Notes: generated from the sequence alone by a model not told the origin. Shown: positions 11,901 through 27,584, numbered from the stretch's first letter. The stretch is DNA of 64,000 nt from Haematococcus lacustris (GCA_030144725.1 JASKMD010000029.1:17509746-17573745); one strand, 5' to 3'. A program made the numbers and translations.

Positions 11901-14900
11901 GGCAATAGTGTAGGTGGTAGGCGGCTCATGTGCCATGTGCACTGGGTTTACTCCACACAGCCCGCTAACACTGTTTGAGTCGGGTCTAGGTAGTGGCTGC
12001 TAGTGGCTGCTAGTAGGTACTTCTGATCCGGCTCAAATGGAGGCCCTAGTGAGGGACAAGAGGGCTGTGTAGAGCGTGACGTTGGTTCTGCTGTTGATGC
12101 TAAGCCAAGTTGATGCTGTTGATGCTAAGCCAAGTTGATGCTGTTGATGCTAAGCCAAGTATGCTGTTTTTGGCCAAGTGTGCTCATGTGACATTGGTGT
12201 GTTCATGTGAGCCCAGCCCTTGAATCATGGCTATCGCTATATTTTAGAATGAGTCAGGCAGCCAGGCTATGGTCCTGCATGGCAACAACGCAACATTCCA
12301 CACGCCCAGCTCAGGCAGCTTAACTGACCAACAGACAAGCAAGGGAGGTGGGAGGGTTTGAAACCTCAACAGGGTGAACAGGCAGGCTGGCAGGTGGCTA
12401 GGAGTGGTGAAGCCCCTGGTCAAGGCAAGCAAGGAGAGGGAGGGACTAGGTAGCTGCCAGGCAGCCAGCCAGCCACCCACCAGCTCAGCCTGCTGGGTCA
12501 GCAGCTTGGCCTGGAACTCCCCCTCCAGCCGTGCCCTCTCCAGTTGTTCGGCAGCCCTGATACGCTCCTCGCTGCCTGCCAGCACCTCTTGTGCCTTGGC
12601 CACCTCTGCCCGGGCTGCCTACGCAGGAGAGAGTAAGTGGGAGAGTGAAGGGAGTGAGGTGAGGCTGTGTAAAGCGCCTGCATTTAACCCAACCACAGCT
12701 GGCGTGGTTGTATACCTTAAATACCGCTGCTAAAGCGTCACACAACCGTGTATTTTTGCACTGTCACGGACTAGGCACAGCGAAGCATGGACGCGGTAGC
12801 AGCGCCCCATGTTAGGCCCCATGCAAGCGCACTGCCTCTCAATTAGCAGGTCGCAGTCAAGGACAGTTTTCACACAGCACCACACCAACCACAACACGCA
12901 CTGCAAAGAACGGCATTGTTGGGGCCAGGGCACACAGTTGTGTTCAGTGAAGTATGGGGCTGTGCATCAGCCGTGTGGCATCCTTGGTGCTGCTTCTTGT
13001 TGCATCCACATATGTGAACACCAAACACTTGCACACTGAGACGTCCGTCATGACACCCCACTCCACTCCCACTTCTGCTTCCGACAAAAACACCAGTTTT
13101 TTGTGGTCCACGCTTAGTGTACCATGGCAATGAGGGCTCTAGGTTCAAGGCCAAGAAGCTGCTTCTTGTTGTAGCTCACTGATGTACTCATTGATTAGGA
13201 GCAGAGCAGCGGGCGGGTGGAGCAGCAGGCGCAGGGGTGAAGGAGCTGGTGCAGCACATGAGCACAAGTGAAGGGAGTGAGGTGAGGCTGTGTAAAGCGC
13301 CTGCAATTCACCCAACCACAGCTAGCGTGGTTGTATACCTTGGCCGCTGCTAAAGCATCACATGCCGCATGTTAGGCCCCATGCAAGCGCACCAAAGGGT
13401 CAAAGTAGTCCGTGATCGCTCTGTTTCAGAGCAATCCGTGATCACTGTGTGAAGATTTACTTGGAATGAGCCATGGGAACTAAGTTGCCTGAGTTGCTTG
13501 GAATAGCTAGAGACGTCAATGGGCAGGGACAGGCCCAGATGTGGCGTTGACGGCAACTGGCTCTTACCTGCAGCTCAGTCTCGAACTCTTGGCGCATCAT
13601 CTCCAGCGCCCCTCGCTCCCGTTTGATGGCCGCCCGCTCCTCCTCCACCAACCGCTGCTCAGCACTGCGCTTCTTCTGCAGCTCCTCAAGTGCAGCTGTG
13701 GCGTCAAGCTCAGCAGTGATGCTTGCCTGCAGCACCACCCGGCAAGTAAGGCCACATGCATGAGAGGTCATGATGCAGGCATGGCAGCTTGTCATTCTGT
13801 CCAGTCACTGCGGCCCATGCAGGCCCGTTTTCACCCGTGCACTGAGACTTGACATGGGAGCATGCAGGGGCAGCATCAGCGCAACCACCTTGGCAGCTGC
13901 AGTGCCACGATGATGTCAAGAGGCTGATGGTTTTGATCCACCCATATGCTGGTGGGGGACATGAGCAACCATTGCCAGTGTTGCTGCGGGATCCCACCCT
14001 GTCTGTGTAACCCAGACAACCCGCCAGGCCACACCCTTGCAGCACCCATCAAAATCTTGCAGCAATATCAGCCTGGGCTTCCGACCCCCAGCGCACCTGG
14101 AGGAGCTCCTCAGCCTTCTGGCGTGCAGCCTGCTCCGCTTTGAAGTGCTTCTCAATGCGCAAGCACATGTCTTCCAGCTCCTGTGACACAGCATGCCACA
14201 ACCCACACCTCAGGATACACACAACAGCTGCATGCAAACCCTGTGTGCTGTCTCCAGGTGGCAGGTGCTGCATGGGGTTGCATGCAAAGATGCCCGGCAG
14301 CCACACAGCAAGGCAGTCCATGAGTTAACCCTTAGTTGCTGGCTCGTGGTACCTGCGGAAGCAACAAAGTACCAGGGTGCTTTAGAGGTGGGCACAGTCG
14401 AAAACAGCAGGCTGTGTTCCTGCGTGGCGTTTTGTATAGGCTCAGGGGCTCAAGGACAAAGATCCAGGTAAGGGACAGGAGGCAACAGCAAGCCAAGGTG
14501 AGGGAGGGGTCCTGGCAGAGCTTGAAGCGTGGAACTGGCAGGTGGTGGTGAGGCCTCCATCCCATTCCACCATCCATGGCGGTTGCAATGAATAGTTATT
14601 TGCTGCTATGCACCTGCATTGCTAAAAATGATGCGCATAAAGATGAGCCCTCGCACAAGCATCAAGCGCTGCCAATACCACATGCTAGAGGACGCACAAT
14701 CCTAGCTGCACCATTGCTGTATGTGGACCCTCTGGGGGCGAGCAGTGCAGCTCCACATCCTGTTAATGCCGGGCTGCCATGCCCCACCCACCTCTCGTGC
14801 CTTAGCCTCCATGCGCATGGCGGTGTCATGCGCCGCCCTCTCCTCAGCCACCATACCCTCAGCCAATGCCCGGGCAGCCGCAGCCACATCCACAGCCTGC

Positions 14901-17712
14901 TGGTTGGATGCTGTGGGAGGGTACTGAGCCTCCCAACTGCCTAGAGTGTGGGGTCTGGCAGCAAGATGGTGGGTGAGTGTGTCAGGTGGTTGATTGGAAG
15001 GGTGATTGAGAGGCTGATGCTCAGCAGGTTGATGGTTGGGAGGAGGTTTGTGGTTGGCAGGGGGGTGGCTGGGTGGAGGATGTTGCGATGCAGGTGTTGC
15101 TGCCTGGTGGTTTGCTTGCTGTAGCGGCAACTCATGGGGCGTAGACTGCTGCAGGGGCTGCGAGAGTGGGTATTGCTGCTGCTCCAGCGCCAGCGCTGTT
15201 GGCAAAGCCGGTGGCGATGGTGGGTTTGGTGTTGCTGGGTTGCTTTGAGAGGGAGGTTGCAGGCTAGCTTCAGAGGGTGGTCTGGGAGAGGGGTGGACTA
15301 CATGCCCAAAGCTGTGATCCTCCCTTGCATCCTCCGCAGCTGGGTCGTCATGCTGTGCAACCCCATACACTGGCAGCAGTGCGGGATAGCCATAGTCAGG
15401 GTGTTGGGGAGGAGCCTCTTCCCCAGCACCTTCATCATCATTGTCAAGGGCCTGGGACGCCCACTGCTGATCAGGCTGGCCGGCTGACATTACATGTGGC
15501 TGGGCCTGATGCTCCCATTGCTGGCCATGCTCTGGTTCTGGAGGGGTTGGAGGTTGGTCATTAGCGTGCCAGGCAGGCGGCTGTTGCTGAGTTAAGGCAG
15601 GTGGCTGGGGTGCTGACCATGACAAGGCGTCAGCTGGGGCGACTGGGGTCAGTGTGGGTGCCAGGTCAGCTTCTGAGTGAGCTTTTGAGTGAGCTGAGTC
15701 TGTTTTTTCAGCAGTTGGTTCAGGTGGACCAGCTACAGCTACTGGGTCAGTTGGGGTGGTTAGTGTTGGAGCTGGGGCAGCTACAAGGGTCAGGGAACCC
15801 GGGGCAGGTGAGCCAGGTTGCTGCTGAGGTGTCATGTGAGCAGGCGTCATGGCATAAGGGGTGACGCTGCCCGGTGTTGCCCCTAACGGGGTTGAACCTG
15901 CAGATGAGGCTGCCTGCTGCTGAGGGGTGCCCCTGCCCACCCCCTGCTGCTGTGCGAGCCCTGCTGCTAAGTCTACACCCTCCTCACCACCTCCCCAGCC
16001 ACCCTCCAAGTCAGGATCAGCCTGGGGCTCATCTGCAGAGGAAGCCAGAGCCTCAGCTGCCTGGGAGTGCACCTCATCAGGCTTCTCAGTCTCAGGCTCC
16101 TCGCTCTCACTGGCTGCGTGCAACTGTTCTGCAGGGGAGCCTGCTGCAGGTGATGGGGAAATGTGAGCTTCACACTGAGTTTCTGCAGGTGGTACAGGCT
16201 CTGTTGGTGCAACCGAACTCTCCTGAGCCAGGTCTGCTTCAGCTGGCTCCTCTGCTGTAGCTGGCTCTGCTTCAGCTGCGGGCACTGCTTCGGTTGACTG
16301 TTCAGCTGCTGGCTCTGCTAGGGCTGGCGCCTCATCAGCTGACTCTGGTGCAGCTGGCTCTGCTGCAGCTGGCCGCTCAGACGCTGGTTCAACTGCTGGG
16401 TCTGCTTCAGCTGCTGGCGCTGCTGCGGCTGGCTTCTCAGCTGCTGGCTCTGCTACAGCGGGCTCTGCTTGAGCTGGCTGCTCAGTTGCTGGGTCTGCTT
16501 CAGCTGCTGGCGCTGCTGTGGCTGGCTGCTCAGCTGCTGGCTCTGCTACAGCTGGCTCTGCTTGAGCTGGCTGCTCAGCTGCTGGGTCTGCTTCAGCTGC
16601 TGGTGCTGCTGCGGCTGGCTGCTCAGCTGCTGGCTCCGCTGCAGCTGGCCTTGCTTCGGCTACTGGCTCTGCTGTAGCTGGTTTCTCAAGTGCTGGCTCT
16701 GCTGCAGTTGGGTCTGGTGCTTCAGGCTGCTTAAATGCTGGCTCTGCTGCAGCTGGCCTTGCTTCGGCTACTGGCTCTGCTGTAGCTGGTTCCTCAAGTG
16801 CTGGCTCTGCTGCAGTTGGGTCTGCTGCATTTGGCTCTGCTGCTGTTGGCTTTGATGCAGTTGGCTGCTCAGCTGCTAGCTCTGCTAGGGCTGGCGCCTC
16901 ATCAGCTGACTCTGGTGCAGCTGGCTCTGCTGCAACTGGCCTTGCTTCAGCTACTGACTCTGCTTCAGCTAGTGCCTCAGCTGCTGGCTCTGCTGCAGCA
17001 GACTCCGCTGCAGCTGGCCTTGCTTCAGCTACTGGCTCTGCTGTAGCTGGTTTCTCAAGTGCTGGCTCTGCTGCAGTTCGGTCTGCTGCATTTGGCTCTG
17101 CTGCTATTGGCTCTGATGCAGTTGGCTGCTCAGCTGCTGGCTCTGCTTCAGCTGCTGATGCTGCTGCGGCTGGCTGCTCAGGTGCTGGCTCTGCTGCAGC
17201 TGGCTCTGGTGCTTCTGGCTGCTCAGATGCTGGCTCTGCTGCAGCTGGCACTGCTTCGGCTGCTGACTCTGCTTCAGCTGGCGCCTCAGCAGCTGGCTCT
17301 GCTGCAGCTGGCTCTGGTGTGATCAATTTTGCTGCATCTGGCTTTCCAACATCCTGCTCTGCTGCAGGCGGCTCCTTTGCAGGTGACACGCCTTCACCTG
17401 TTTCCTTAGGCTGCTCAGCTATGCCTGCAGAAGGCGAAACACCTGTGGGAGTGGCATGCACTGCATCATGACTGTTGTATAGCTGTACAAATGCAAAAGA
17501 TTACATACCTTGGGTACGCGAGGTGCGCTCCGGCACCGGCTCTTCAACCAGGCTCTGGTCGTGCGAGGCTTTCTGTGCCTGGTGCAGCACCGGACAATGA
17601 AATTGAAGGTCTCGAAGGGACGTTGAAGCCTCCACAGGGAGCTTACCATTCTGCTTCCTAGACTGCTGAGCCTGGACAGAGAGTTGGCGAGATGCGATGT
17701 AGTTCGGTGAAA
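5975..17712 (-). CDS. Large coiled-coil protein with Ala/Glu/Pro repeats and Gln-rich tail
   Basis: Exons: 17509-17712 (a start exon further upstream was not found), 14792-17424, 14097-14180, 13568-13726, 12481-12618, 10616-10729 and 5975-7090. Every junction keeps phase, and about 1,480 residues are encoded. Exon 2 alone gives 877 residues. Its first 370 or so are degenerate Ala/Glu/Pro units built on EPAAE and EARPAAAEPA, followed by Pro/Gln/His-rich sequence. The four short exons are long charged helices (EELEDMCLRIEKHFKAE, RSAEQRLVEEERAAIKRE, AKAQEVLAGSEERIRA, REEMAYRSMLMSEEMEKW), a typical segmented coiled coil. The last exon starts with another helix (VLERKKEMEGTREKMDRLL), then Met/Gly/Pro and poly-Gln tracts, ending RLGGMGKRWN. 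I do not recognise the family; a scaffold or cytoskeletal/flagellar role would be a guess. Its introns hold several Fanzor fragments, a hAT element and a duplicated repeat. Confidence 0.7.
8226..9190 (+). pseudogene. Decayed Fanzor-like nuclease copy, family 2
   Basis: The copy begins inside the protein with FNPATQIGVGIDPGVTQAVSA, the RuvC-I motif with its Asp, then RRDTERWLAPIKPHLQH as in the copy at 41.2-43.6 kb, and EVYLDPKWARQRLRLYGA. After about 8600 only scattered homology remains. The C-terminal motif is recognisable but broken at about 8997-9180 (NAALNTQRIG, PLELCWW, KWLRDCPPQAQ), with several stops and frame changes. It is inserted in the last intron of the coiled-coil gene, on the opposite strand. 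It is clearly inactive but useful because it shows the RuvC-I part that most copies lack. Confidence 0.65.
9356..9808. mobile_element. Non-autonomous hAT-type transposon (MITE) with 8-bp target duplication
   Basis: A 453-bp element has 15-bp perfect terminal inverted repeats starting CAGTGATGGGCGATT (9356-9370 and 9794-9808). It is flanked by a perfect 8-bp direct repeat, GTGGGCAC, at 9348-9355 and 9809-9816. An 8-bp duplication with CAGTG-type ends is diagnostic of the hAT superfamily. The interior is AT-richer, with repeated GTAATA/TATTAC motifs near both ends and no transposase, so it must have been moved by an enzyme encoded elsewhere. It lies in the last intron of the coiled-coil gene. 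The identical ends and duplication suggest a fairly recent insertion. Confidence 0.88.
10855..11060 (+). repeat. Fragment of Fanzor family 2 linker region
   Basis: Translation gives QPPASEPGPSTPPPA with a broken KRSKR-type basic stretch, matching the low-complexity linker that precedes the last RuvC motif in family 2 copies. Stops interrupt it. It lies in a coiled-coil-gene intron, just upstream of the better preserved derivative at 11.2 kb. Confidence 0.45.
11173..12073 (+). mobile_element. Internally deleted Fanzor element, family 2
   Basis: The order is: an N-terminal protein piece (MLRGCKKTRRKLMANLQLR, 11195-11250), a deletion, then the C-terminal third. A frame running to about 11480 contains QQPCEEELDHEQP and QQRDQPVRGLM. 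A frame shift leads into 11457-11813, which contains KRSKRSMRTKAEQ, GGWLDRDCNAALNMQRIG, LPAKGKEYPGLGYKRLRDK and a stop at 11811-11813. The non-coding tail 11814-12073 closely matches tails at 33.8-34.0 and 41.2-41.4 kb and ends in GGAGGCCCTAGTGAGGG plus about 12 bases. RuvC-I and RuvC-II are absent. It lies antisense in an intron of the coiled-coil gene. Confidence 0.65.
12087..12165. repeat. 25-bp tandem repeat, three units
   Basis: Units built on GTTGATGCTAAGCCAAGTTG follow directly after the end of the Fanzor derivative. This is a small minisatellite with no coding value. Confidence 0.5.
12644..12830. repeat. Palindrome-centred repeat, copy 1
   Basis: This starts GTGAAGGGAGTGAGGTGAGG, contains the near-palindrome CAACCACAGCTGGCGTGGTTG, and ends with a GTTAGGCCCCATGCAAGC block. 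It recurs at 13267-13394 in the same intron. The central part also recurs inverted at 43618-43688 and 60647-60712. It is probably a small mobile repeat of unknown class. Confidence 0.5.
13085..13160 (+). repeat. Dispersed repeat with GGTCCACGCTTAGTGT core
   Basis: About 60 bases share a core with the outer ends of Fanzor tails at 1795-1860 (-) and 53885-53955 (+), and with 23595-23660 (-). All contain CCATGGCAATGA or a close variant, then GGCTCTAGGTT and GGGCCAAGGTGCT-like sequence. Here it stands alone in a coiled-coil-gene intron. Confidence 0.45.
13267..13394. repeat. Palindrome-centred repeat, copy 2
   Basis: This second copy of the repeat at 12644-12830 keeps the same order (GAAGGGAGTGAGGTGAGG, palindrome, GTTAGGCCCCATGCAAGC), but about 50 bases are missing between the last two parts. 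The palindrome here is CAACCACAGCTAGCGTGGTTG. Confidence 0.5.
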
Positions 17713-18048
17713 CTAATGTTTACAGCTCGAGCCTACGCCGACACCACACGGCCGCGCATATTGCAACTGAAACCAAATCAATACTTGGCTCTTCTTCTCT
17801 CCGACATGCCAACATGCCAGAAGAAATGTTAGTGCATGTCCGCGCAGGTGGGCATTCAGGATAGAATATAAGACAGTAGAAGACAGTAAAAGTCTAGGGT
17901 ATTCATCCGACTCACAGCAGCTGCATTGACCCAGGGACACGAGGCCCGACAGTGTCCTGGGGCATCTTACCATTGCGGATTTGCTACAACACCCTCGTAA
18001 ACCATCAATAGCTTTCTTGCGGACGATGGTAGGCACCAAAACTTGTCC

Positions 18049-19199
18049 TCATTGGATTTCCTGTTTGACACCCTCTGCCTCTCCAGATGGCCCTGCACCT
18101 GTGTTTGCTGCCACAGTAGGGTCCTCCAACAGAGCAGCGTTAACGCACACCACTTTGGCCTTGGCACAAGACACCTGCACATTCAGATTCAGTACCCACG
18201 TGTAGGCAGGTCATGGGCATTGCTCATGGCATGGGCTGTGGTGTGTGCTGCACGCATGTGTATGAGAGGAAGCTTCATACATGTACTTCAAGGCATGGCA
18301 TGTGCACCCCTTTCCCTGCTGGTTAGGACTGCTGCTGGCATGTGCCTTGGTTTGCTGACAATCTCACATCAGCTGAACCCCCCGGAGGGCCAGTGCCTGA
18401 TGGTAGCAGCTTGAAGTTGACGTTCTCCAACATGAATTGCCAGACCTGTAGGCATTGTATTGGCAACTTGTGTACAGTTGTGTACTCTGCCAATGTAGTC
18501 ATAACCCTGGCTGATGCATGACCAGGCATGTCATGTTCTTGGCAGGTTTGCCACGATCGAGCAACAAGGGCAAGCACGCTAAGGGGCCTGCTGGGTTCAA
18601 GGGTGTTCCATGAGGCCCTGGTGGCTTGAGGGGGGTTGAGGGTTGACATGCACAGGGCAGCCTGTGGTTGTGCAAGCAGCATGTCACCATCATGACATGG
18701 TAGGCTCAGCCACTCACGTTGTCAAAGAACCGATATGTCTTAAGGTTGGCCTTGATCTGCGCCCGAGCCGTCACGTGGTTTCGTAGTGCATCAAGCATGG
18801 ACTGCAGGTGAATGCATGGGTAAGGGTGTCACCCATCGATGGCAGCCACAACCCTGCACCACCACCACCACCACCAAAGGCAAATTGTTGTGCCAGTGAA
18901 ACCTACAGCATCGAATTGGTTGGTGATGGTTAGTGCAAGCTCCTCTGATATCTTGTTTTGTGCCATCATCTCCTCGAGAGCTGCAGCCAAAACTCTCAAA
19001 GCACATGCCAGAGCAGGGACGGAGGACAGGGGAATCCAGCATTTGGACTAATGCCCCAACACACCTTCAACCAGACAATCTGCAATTCATTGCAGAGACG
19101 ATGTTGCTACTTCAGCTGCCGTGGTGTTGCGCACGTACTCTGTGCACAGAACACCGGCTCACCTCCCATCATCGTTTGGCGGTACAGCTCGAAGCTCAT
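18049..19199 (-). CDS. TFIIA-gamma: Transcription initiation factor TFIIA small (gamma) subunit
   Basis: TFIIA gamma pairs with the large subunit to stabilise TBP on the TATA box in the nucleus. Exons: 19163-19199, 18907-18992, 18718-18801, 18368-18445 and 18049-18174. All phases agree and the protein is about 136 residues, close to the usual 105-120 plus a tail. It starts MSFELYRQTMMG, then ALEEMMAQNKISEELAL, QFDASMLDALRNHV, NLKTYRFFDNVWQFMLENV and AKAKVVCVNAALL. These align in order with the TFIIA gamma signatures ELYR, LDE, QFDKSM, YRFCDNVWTF and KVKIVACD. A Gly/Pro-rich insert (PSGTGPPGGSAD) precedes the last strand, and the tail GEAEGVKQEIQ is acidic. It lies just upstream of the coiled-coil gene on the same strand and is divergent from the flavin reductase gene. 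Confidence 0.9.
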
Positions 19200-19487
19200 G
19201 GCGCAAGGCTAAGAAGGCAGCCGTCTGCCTCGAAGGAAGATCTGCACTCGGCGCCCAGGGTCTCAAAAGACGCGGGATGCTCGGTAAATGGTGTGCTGCA
19301 GGCGCCGAGCATGCTAGCGCCATCGCTCCGCGCAAGCAAACAGGCTAACCACAAAATATAAGTCGGGCTGGAAACCCTTTCTAGGCTGTGTTGGATGTGG
19401 GTTGCGCTCCCCCCTTCCTACATCAGACCCAGGGGCGACAAACAGGCCATCCTGTATCCCTCTCCTCCTGTGGAGCCCCTACACTTC

Positions 19488-20330
19488 TCCACAAGAGTCA
19501 GTGATCGGTGTGTGTCCCTAACCTAGGTTCCTAACCCTAGGAGTCGCTAGAGCCTTACCTACCCTATGCATACTCTAGCGCACACACGTCCCCTTTGTCA
19601 GGGGCAATCGAATTGTTTGCTGTATTTGATCCATGGCATGATGCACATGTCGCTGCCGCTGGTGCCGCCGCTGCCTCTTCCGCAACAGGCCTCTGTCGCG
19701 CACGAGCACCCACTCCTGGCCTGGCCTGCCTGGGTTAGGCATGGCTGGGCGGCCCAGCCAGCTGCTGAGCTCGCGAGGGCGGCCCGGCCCGGCTGCAATG
19801 CGGCGGATGTTCAGCGCGGCTGACACGTCCCGGTCGTAGAACCTGATGCTGTTGATGCTTGTTGAGCACATCAGGCCCCGGATCCGGGACCGCGTCGCCA
19901 ACGCGACATAGATCAATGCACATGTGTAAGATTTGTCCTTGCCATTCCAAGCGTTCAGTCAAGCCATGTCTAGTCTAAACGGTGCACAGTCTAGGCGACA
20001 TATATGTCAACGCACATTTGTAAGAATGCCAAACCAAGTGTTAAGTCAAGCCATGTTGGATCTAAACGGTGCTGGTGTGTGAGGTGCCATTGTACAGCTA
20101 TGTAATGACTCCACTCCTACAATGCAAATGCACCTGAGGCCTCTCACCTGAAGGACTCGGCATGGCCTGCCACCACGTTGGTGCGGGCAGAGCTGACCCG
20201 GCTGGTACGGAACTCATGCGCCATCACCATACGCTCGGGAAACTGCTTGCATGCCTCGCTGAGTTGGAAGCCCCTTTCTAGGCTGTGTTGGATGTGGGTT
20301 GCGCTCGCCCCTTCCTACATCAGACCCTGC
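19488..20330 (-). pseudogene. Fanzor-like nuclease remnant, family 1
   Basis: Minus-strand reading gives, from 20330 down to 20148, HIQHSLERGFQLSEACKQ and MVMAHEFRTSRVSSA, the Fanzor RuvC-II region (E-F-R-T-S with the Glu kept). A GT donor follows at 20147, and then a last exon below about 19930 has GLMCSTSINSIRFYDRD, VSAALNIRRIAAGPG and a basic end. An in-frame TAG precedes HIQHS, the reading frame runs past the stop seen in the copy at position 1-455, and no RuvC-I is present, so this is a remnant. A 55-base piece of the RuvC-II exon is repeated at 19378-19435, beyond the 3' end. It lies between the TFIIA gamma and flavin reductase genes. Confidence 0.6.
19545..19604 (-). ncRNA. Paired hairpins at the 3' end of family 1 copy (guide-RNA candidate)
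   Basis: Read on the minus strand, a CCCCT/AGGGG hairpin (19600-19604 with 19590-19594) is followed by an 8-bp stem, CGCTAGAG with CTCTAGCG (19573-19580 with 19545-19552). The layout equals that at 496-551, but the second stem has a different sequence in the two copies and pairs fully in both. This is the pattern expected of a conserved RNA structure. Whether it is transcribed is unknown. Confidence 0.4.
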
Positions 20331-20454
20331 ATAGTGTGCCGCCTGCCTAAGCTGATGGATCTGGGCTGCTTCTTAGCTGAGTAGCTTGCCATAGTAGCTG
20401 AGTAGCTGCACTTGGTAAACCGTGTTGCCCTTACACCCTCACGCCCATTGCCCG

Positions 20455-20645
20455 CATCTGACGGGCTGCTGGTTGTGGATCAGTCCCGCACAACCCGGAT
20501 CAGCTCAAGTGGGCGATCTACCCCAGCGCCCCGTGATTAGCCCAGGCGTGCAGACTGGGTGCTGCCTGAAGCAGAGATTCAGGGGCTGATTCAGCGGCTG
20601 CTGCACCCAGCACGAAGCCTCCGGCGTGTCAGGACAGTGCGGTGT
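20455..20645 (+). pseudogene. Fanzor RuvC-II fragment, family 3-like
   Basis: The frame reads DGLLVVDQSRTTRISSSG, a stop, then RRADWVLPEAEIQGLIQ and RLLHPARSLRRV. This parallels VIVDKFRTSRVSSS and DWVPPAGHVIERLVRPAWS at 34.9-35.1 kb. The Glu of the usual DE-x-R-T-S motif is Gln here. It is isolated and broken by a stop. Confidence 0.5.
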
Positions 20646-21484
20646 GGTGCCGTGAGGTGGCATCTCCCCCTCCCCGGCCTCCTCCTCTGCCTACCTAACC
20701 CCTCCCGAGCTTGGCCCTGTTTCCCCACCCCAAGCTGCCCCATGGCACAGGTGGCTAGACTAGGACACCAACCCGTGCCTCACTCCATGGCATGGCGTGG
20801 TGGTGGCATGTGGTTGGGGAACCCTGCTTGCTTTTCTGCGAAGGACGTTGATCACGGAGGCTTGGGAACCCTGCCATATGGTCCTGAGCCAGGTTGCAGG
20901 TCAAGAAGCTCACGGCAACATCGAGGTCCACCCCTTAAAATCAGTTTTCATTCTTCTGCAAAGTTGCGAAATTGAAAGCCTGGGTACCGAGTGTGACGGT
21001 ACGGGGTGGCGCATTGGTCTTACACCATGTTGTTGATAGTTGCTGGTCTCACACATGCGTCATACACGCGTCACCCAAGAAGAGGAGTGTTGGTGCTGCT
21101 TAGCGCTAGGCTGGATGCCTTACGGCTGACACACCTACGCACTGCGGACAGGGACATGTGGCCTAGGCGGTGGGAGGGTAAGAGGGGGGACCTAGATGAT
21201 GGAGGTAAGGGGTTGGGCTGGGTGGGGGGGGCAGGCTGGTGGGCAGAGGCTGGTGGGAGAGGTATGTTGCCTGTCTGCTGAACTGCCTGCGCCTGGCCTG
21301 GCATCTATGTCAACAATGTTCTTACGTTCCTCCGACTCTGGCAAACTTTGCGTGGAGAAAGCGAAACCGGACTGGTTATTGACAGATCATACGCGACAGG
21401 CTGCGCTGTTCACACCCGGCTCTATTTGCTCCGCGTTATTCCATCAAGCATTACCTCGCGAGGCTTGCACAGCGCATCGCCGTG

Positions 21485-26773
<5,289 letters not shown>

Positions 26774-27094
26774 AAATAAACGGGGTACTTCCGTGCCGCC
26801 ACTTATGGCTAGTATGGTTTCCAGGGTAGCACGCTGAAGCGCTGCGCATCATGACCGAAATGATTGAGACATGTTGCATAAGCTGTAGCATTTTTATGTA
26901 TGGCACGCGCTGCACAAAACGCGCCTGCACCCAATCCTGCTGCCGCCACAGCCACCGGTATGCGACGATGGTTTTCGCTGATAGAGCAGCCAGCCGTCAG
27001 GCTGCCCTTCCCTACAAGGGCCTAGGCTGCTCACGTAGAAATAAAGAAACAAATTAACCCTAGAATATCTTGGGCTGGGGTAGTAAAAGCGATG
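26774..27094. other. 3' flank of flavin reductase gene
   Basis: No coding exon, RNA gene or repeat is recognised here. It presumably includes the 3' untranslated region. Confidence 0.35.
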
Positions 27095-27350
27095 AAGCTC
27101 CACTTGAACTTCCAGCGCATTAGGGGGAGCATGCAGCGTCCACTGGAGCTGTGCCAATAGGAGGGCCCATCCCCAAGCCAGGCCCTCTCTGCCCAGGAGC
27201 CACCCCTTCCCCTAGCCCAGGCCGCCACTGCCCAGGAGCCACCCCCTCCCCCCGCCCAAGACCAGCCCCCCTCTGCTACACCTGGCCCAATGCAACGACC
27301 CCAGGCCCCCCCACGGGGCAGGTGGCTGGACCAGGACATTGAAGGATACA
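27095..27350 (+). repeat. Rearranged Fanzor family 3 fragments
   Basis: LNFQRIRGSMQRPLELC (27100-27158) corresponds to the stretch after the last RuvC motif of family 3. Further on, PGPPTGQ in one frame and GRWLDQDIEGYT in another (27300-27350) correspond to the stretch before and over that motif. The two blocks are therefore in swapped order, with a Pro-rich linker between. No active protein is possible. Confidence 0.5.
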
Positions 27351-27584
27351 CTTGTACGCCTGTGTACGCCCATTTGTGCTTTGGAACAGATTGTAACATT
27401 CTTAACAGATCGGCAATGTCTGGAGCAACAGTTGGGAGATCCAAATATACAGGCAACAACCACTCACACACAACAGCCACTCGTTAGCACAGCAGCAACC
27501 TGGGCCTGGCAGGTGCACACATTAGAGCTAGTAGGGGTCCCAGCACCTCCCTCATTAGCCCAGCGGGCAACAAGCACCAACGGG

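Noticed and set aside
16294..17322. Leu/Cys-rich open frames on the plus strand resembling leucine-rich repeats
   Set aside because: They are antisense to the Ala/Glu/Pro repeat exon of the coiled-coil gene, whose frame has correct splice borders.
17419..17649. ATG-started frame MVSSLWRLQRPFE as start of the coiled-coil gene
   Set aside because: It is in the wrong phase for the next exon; the open frame in the other phase joins exactly to GIAEQPKETGEG.
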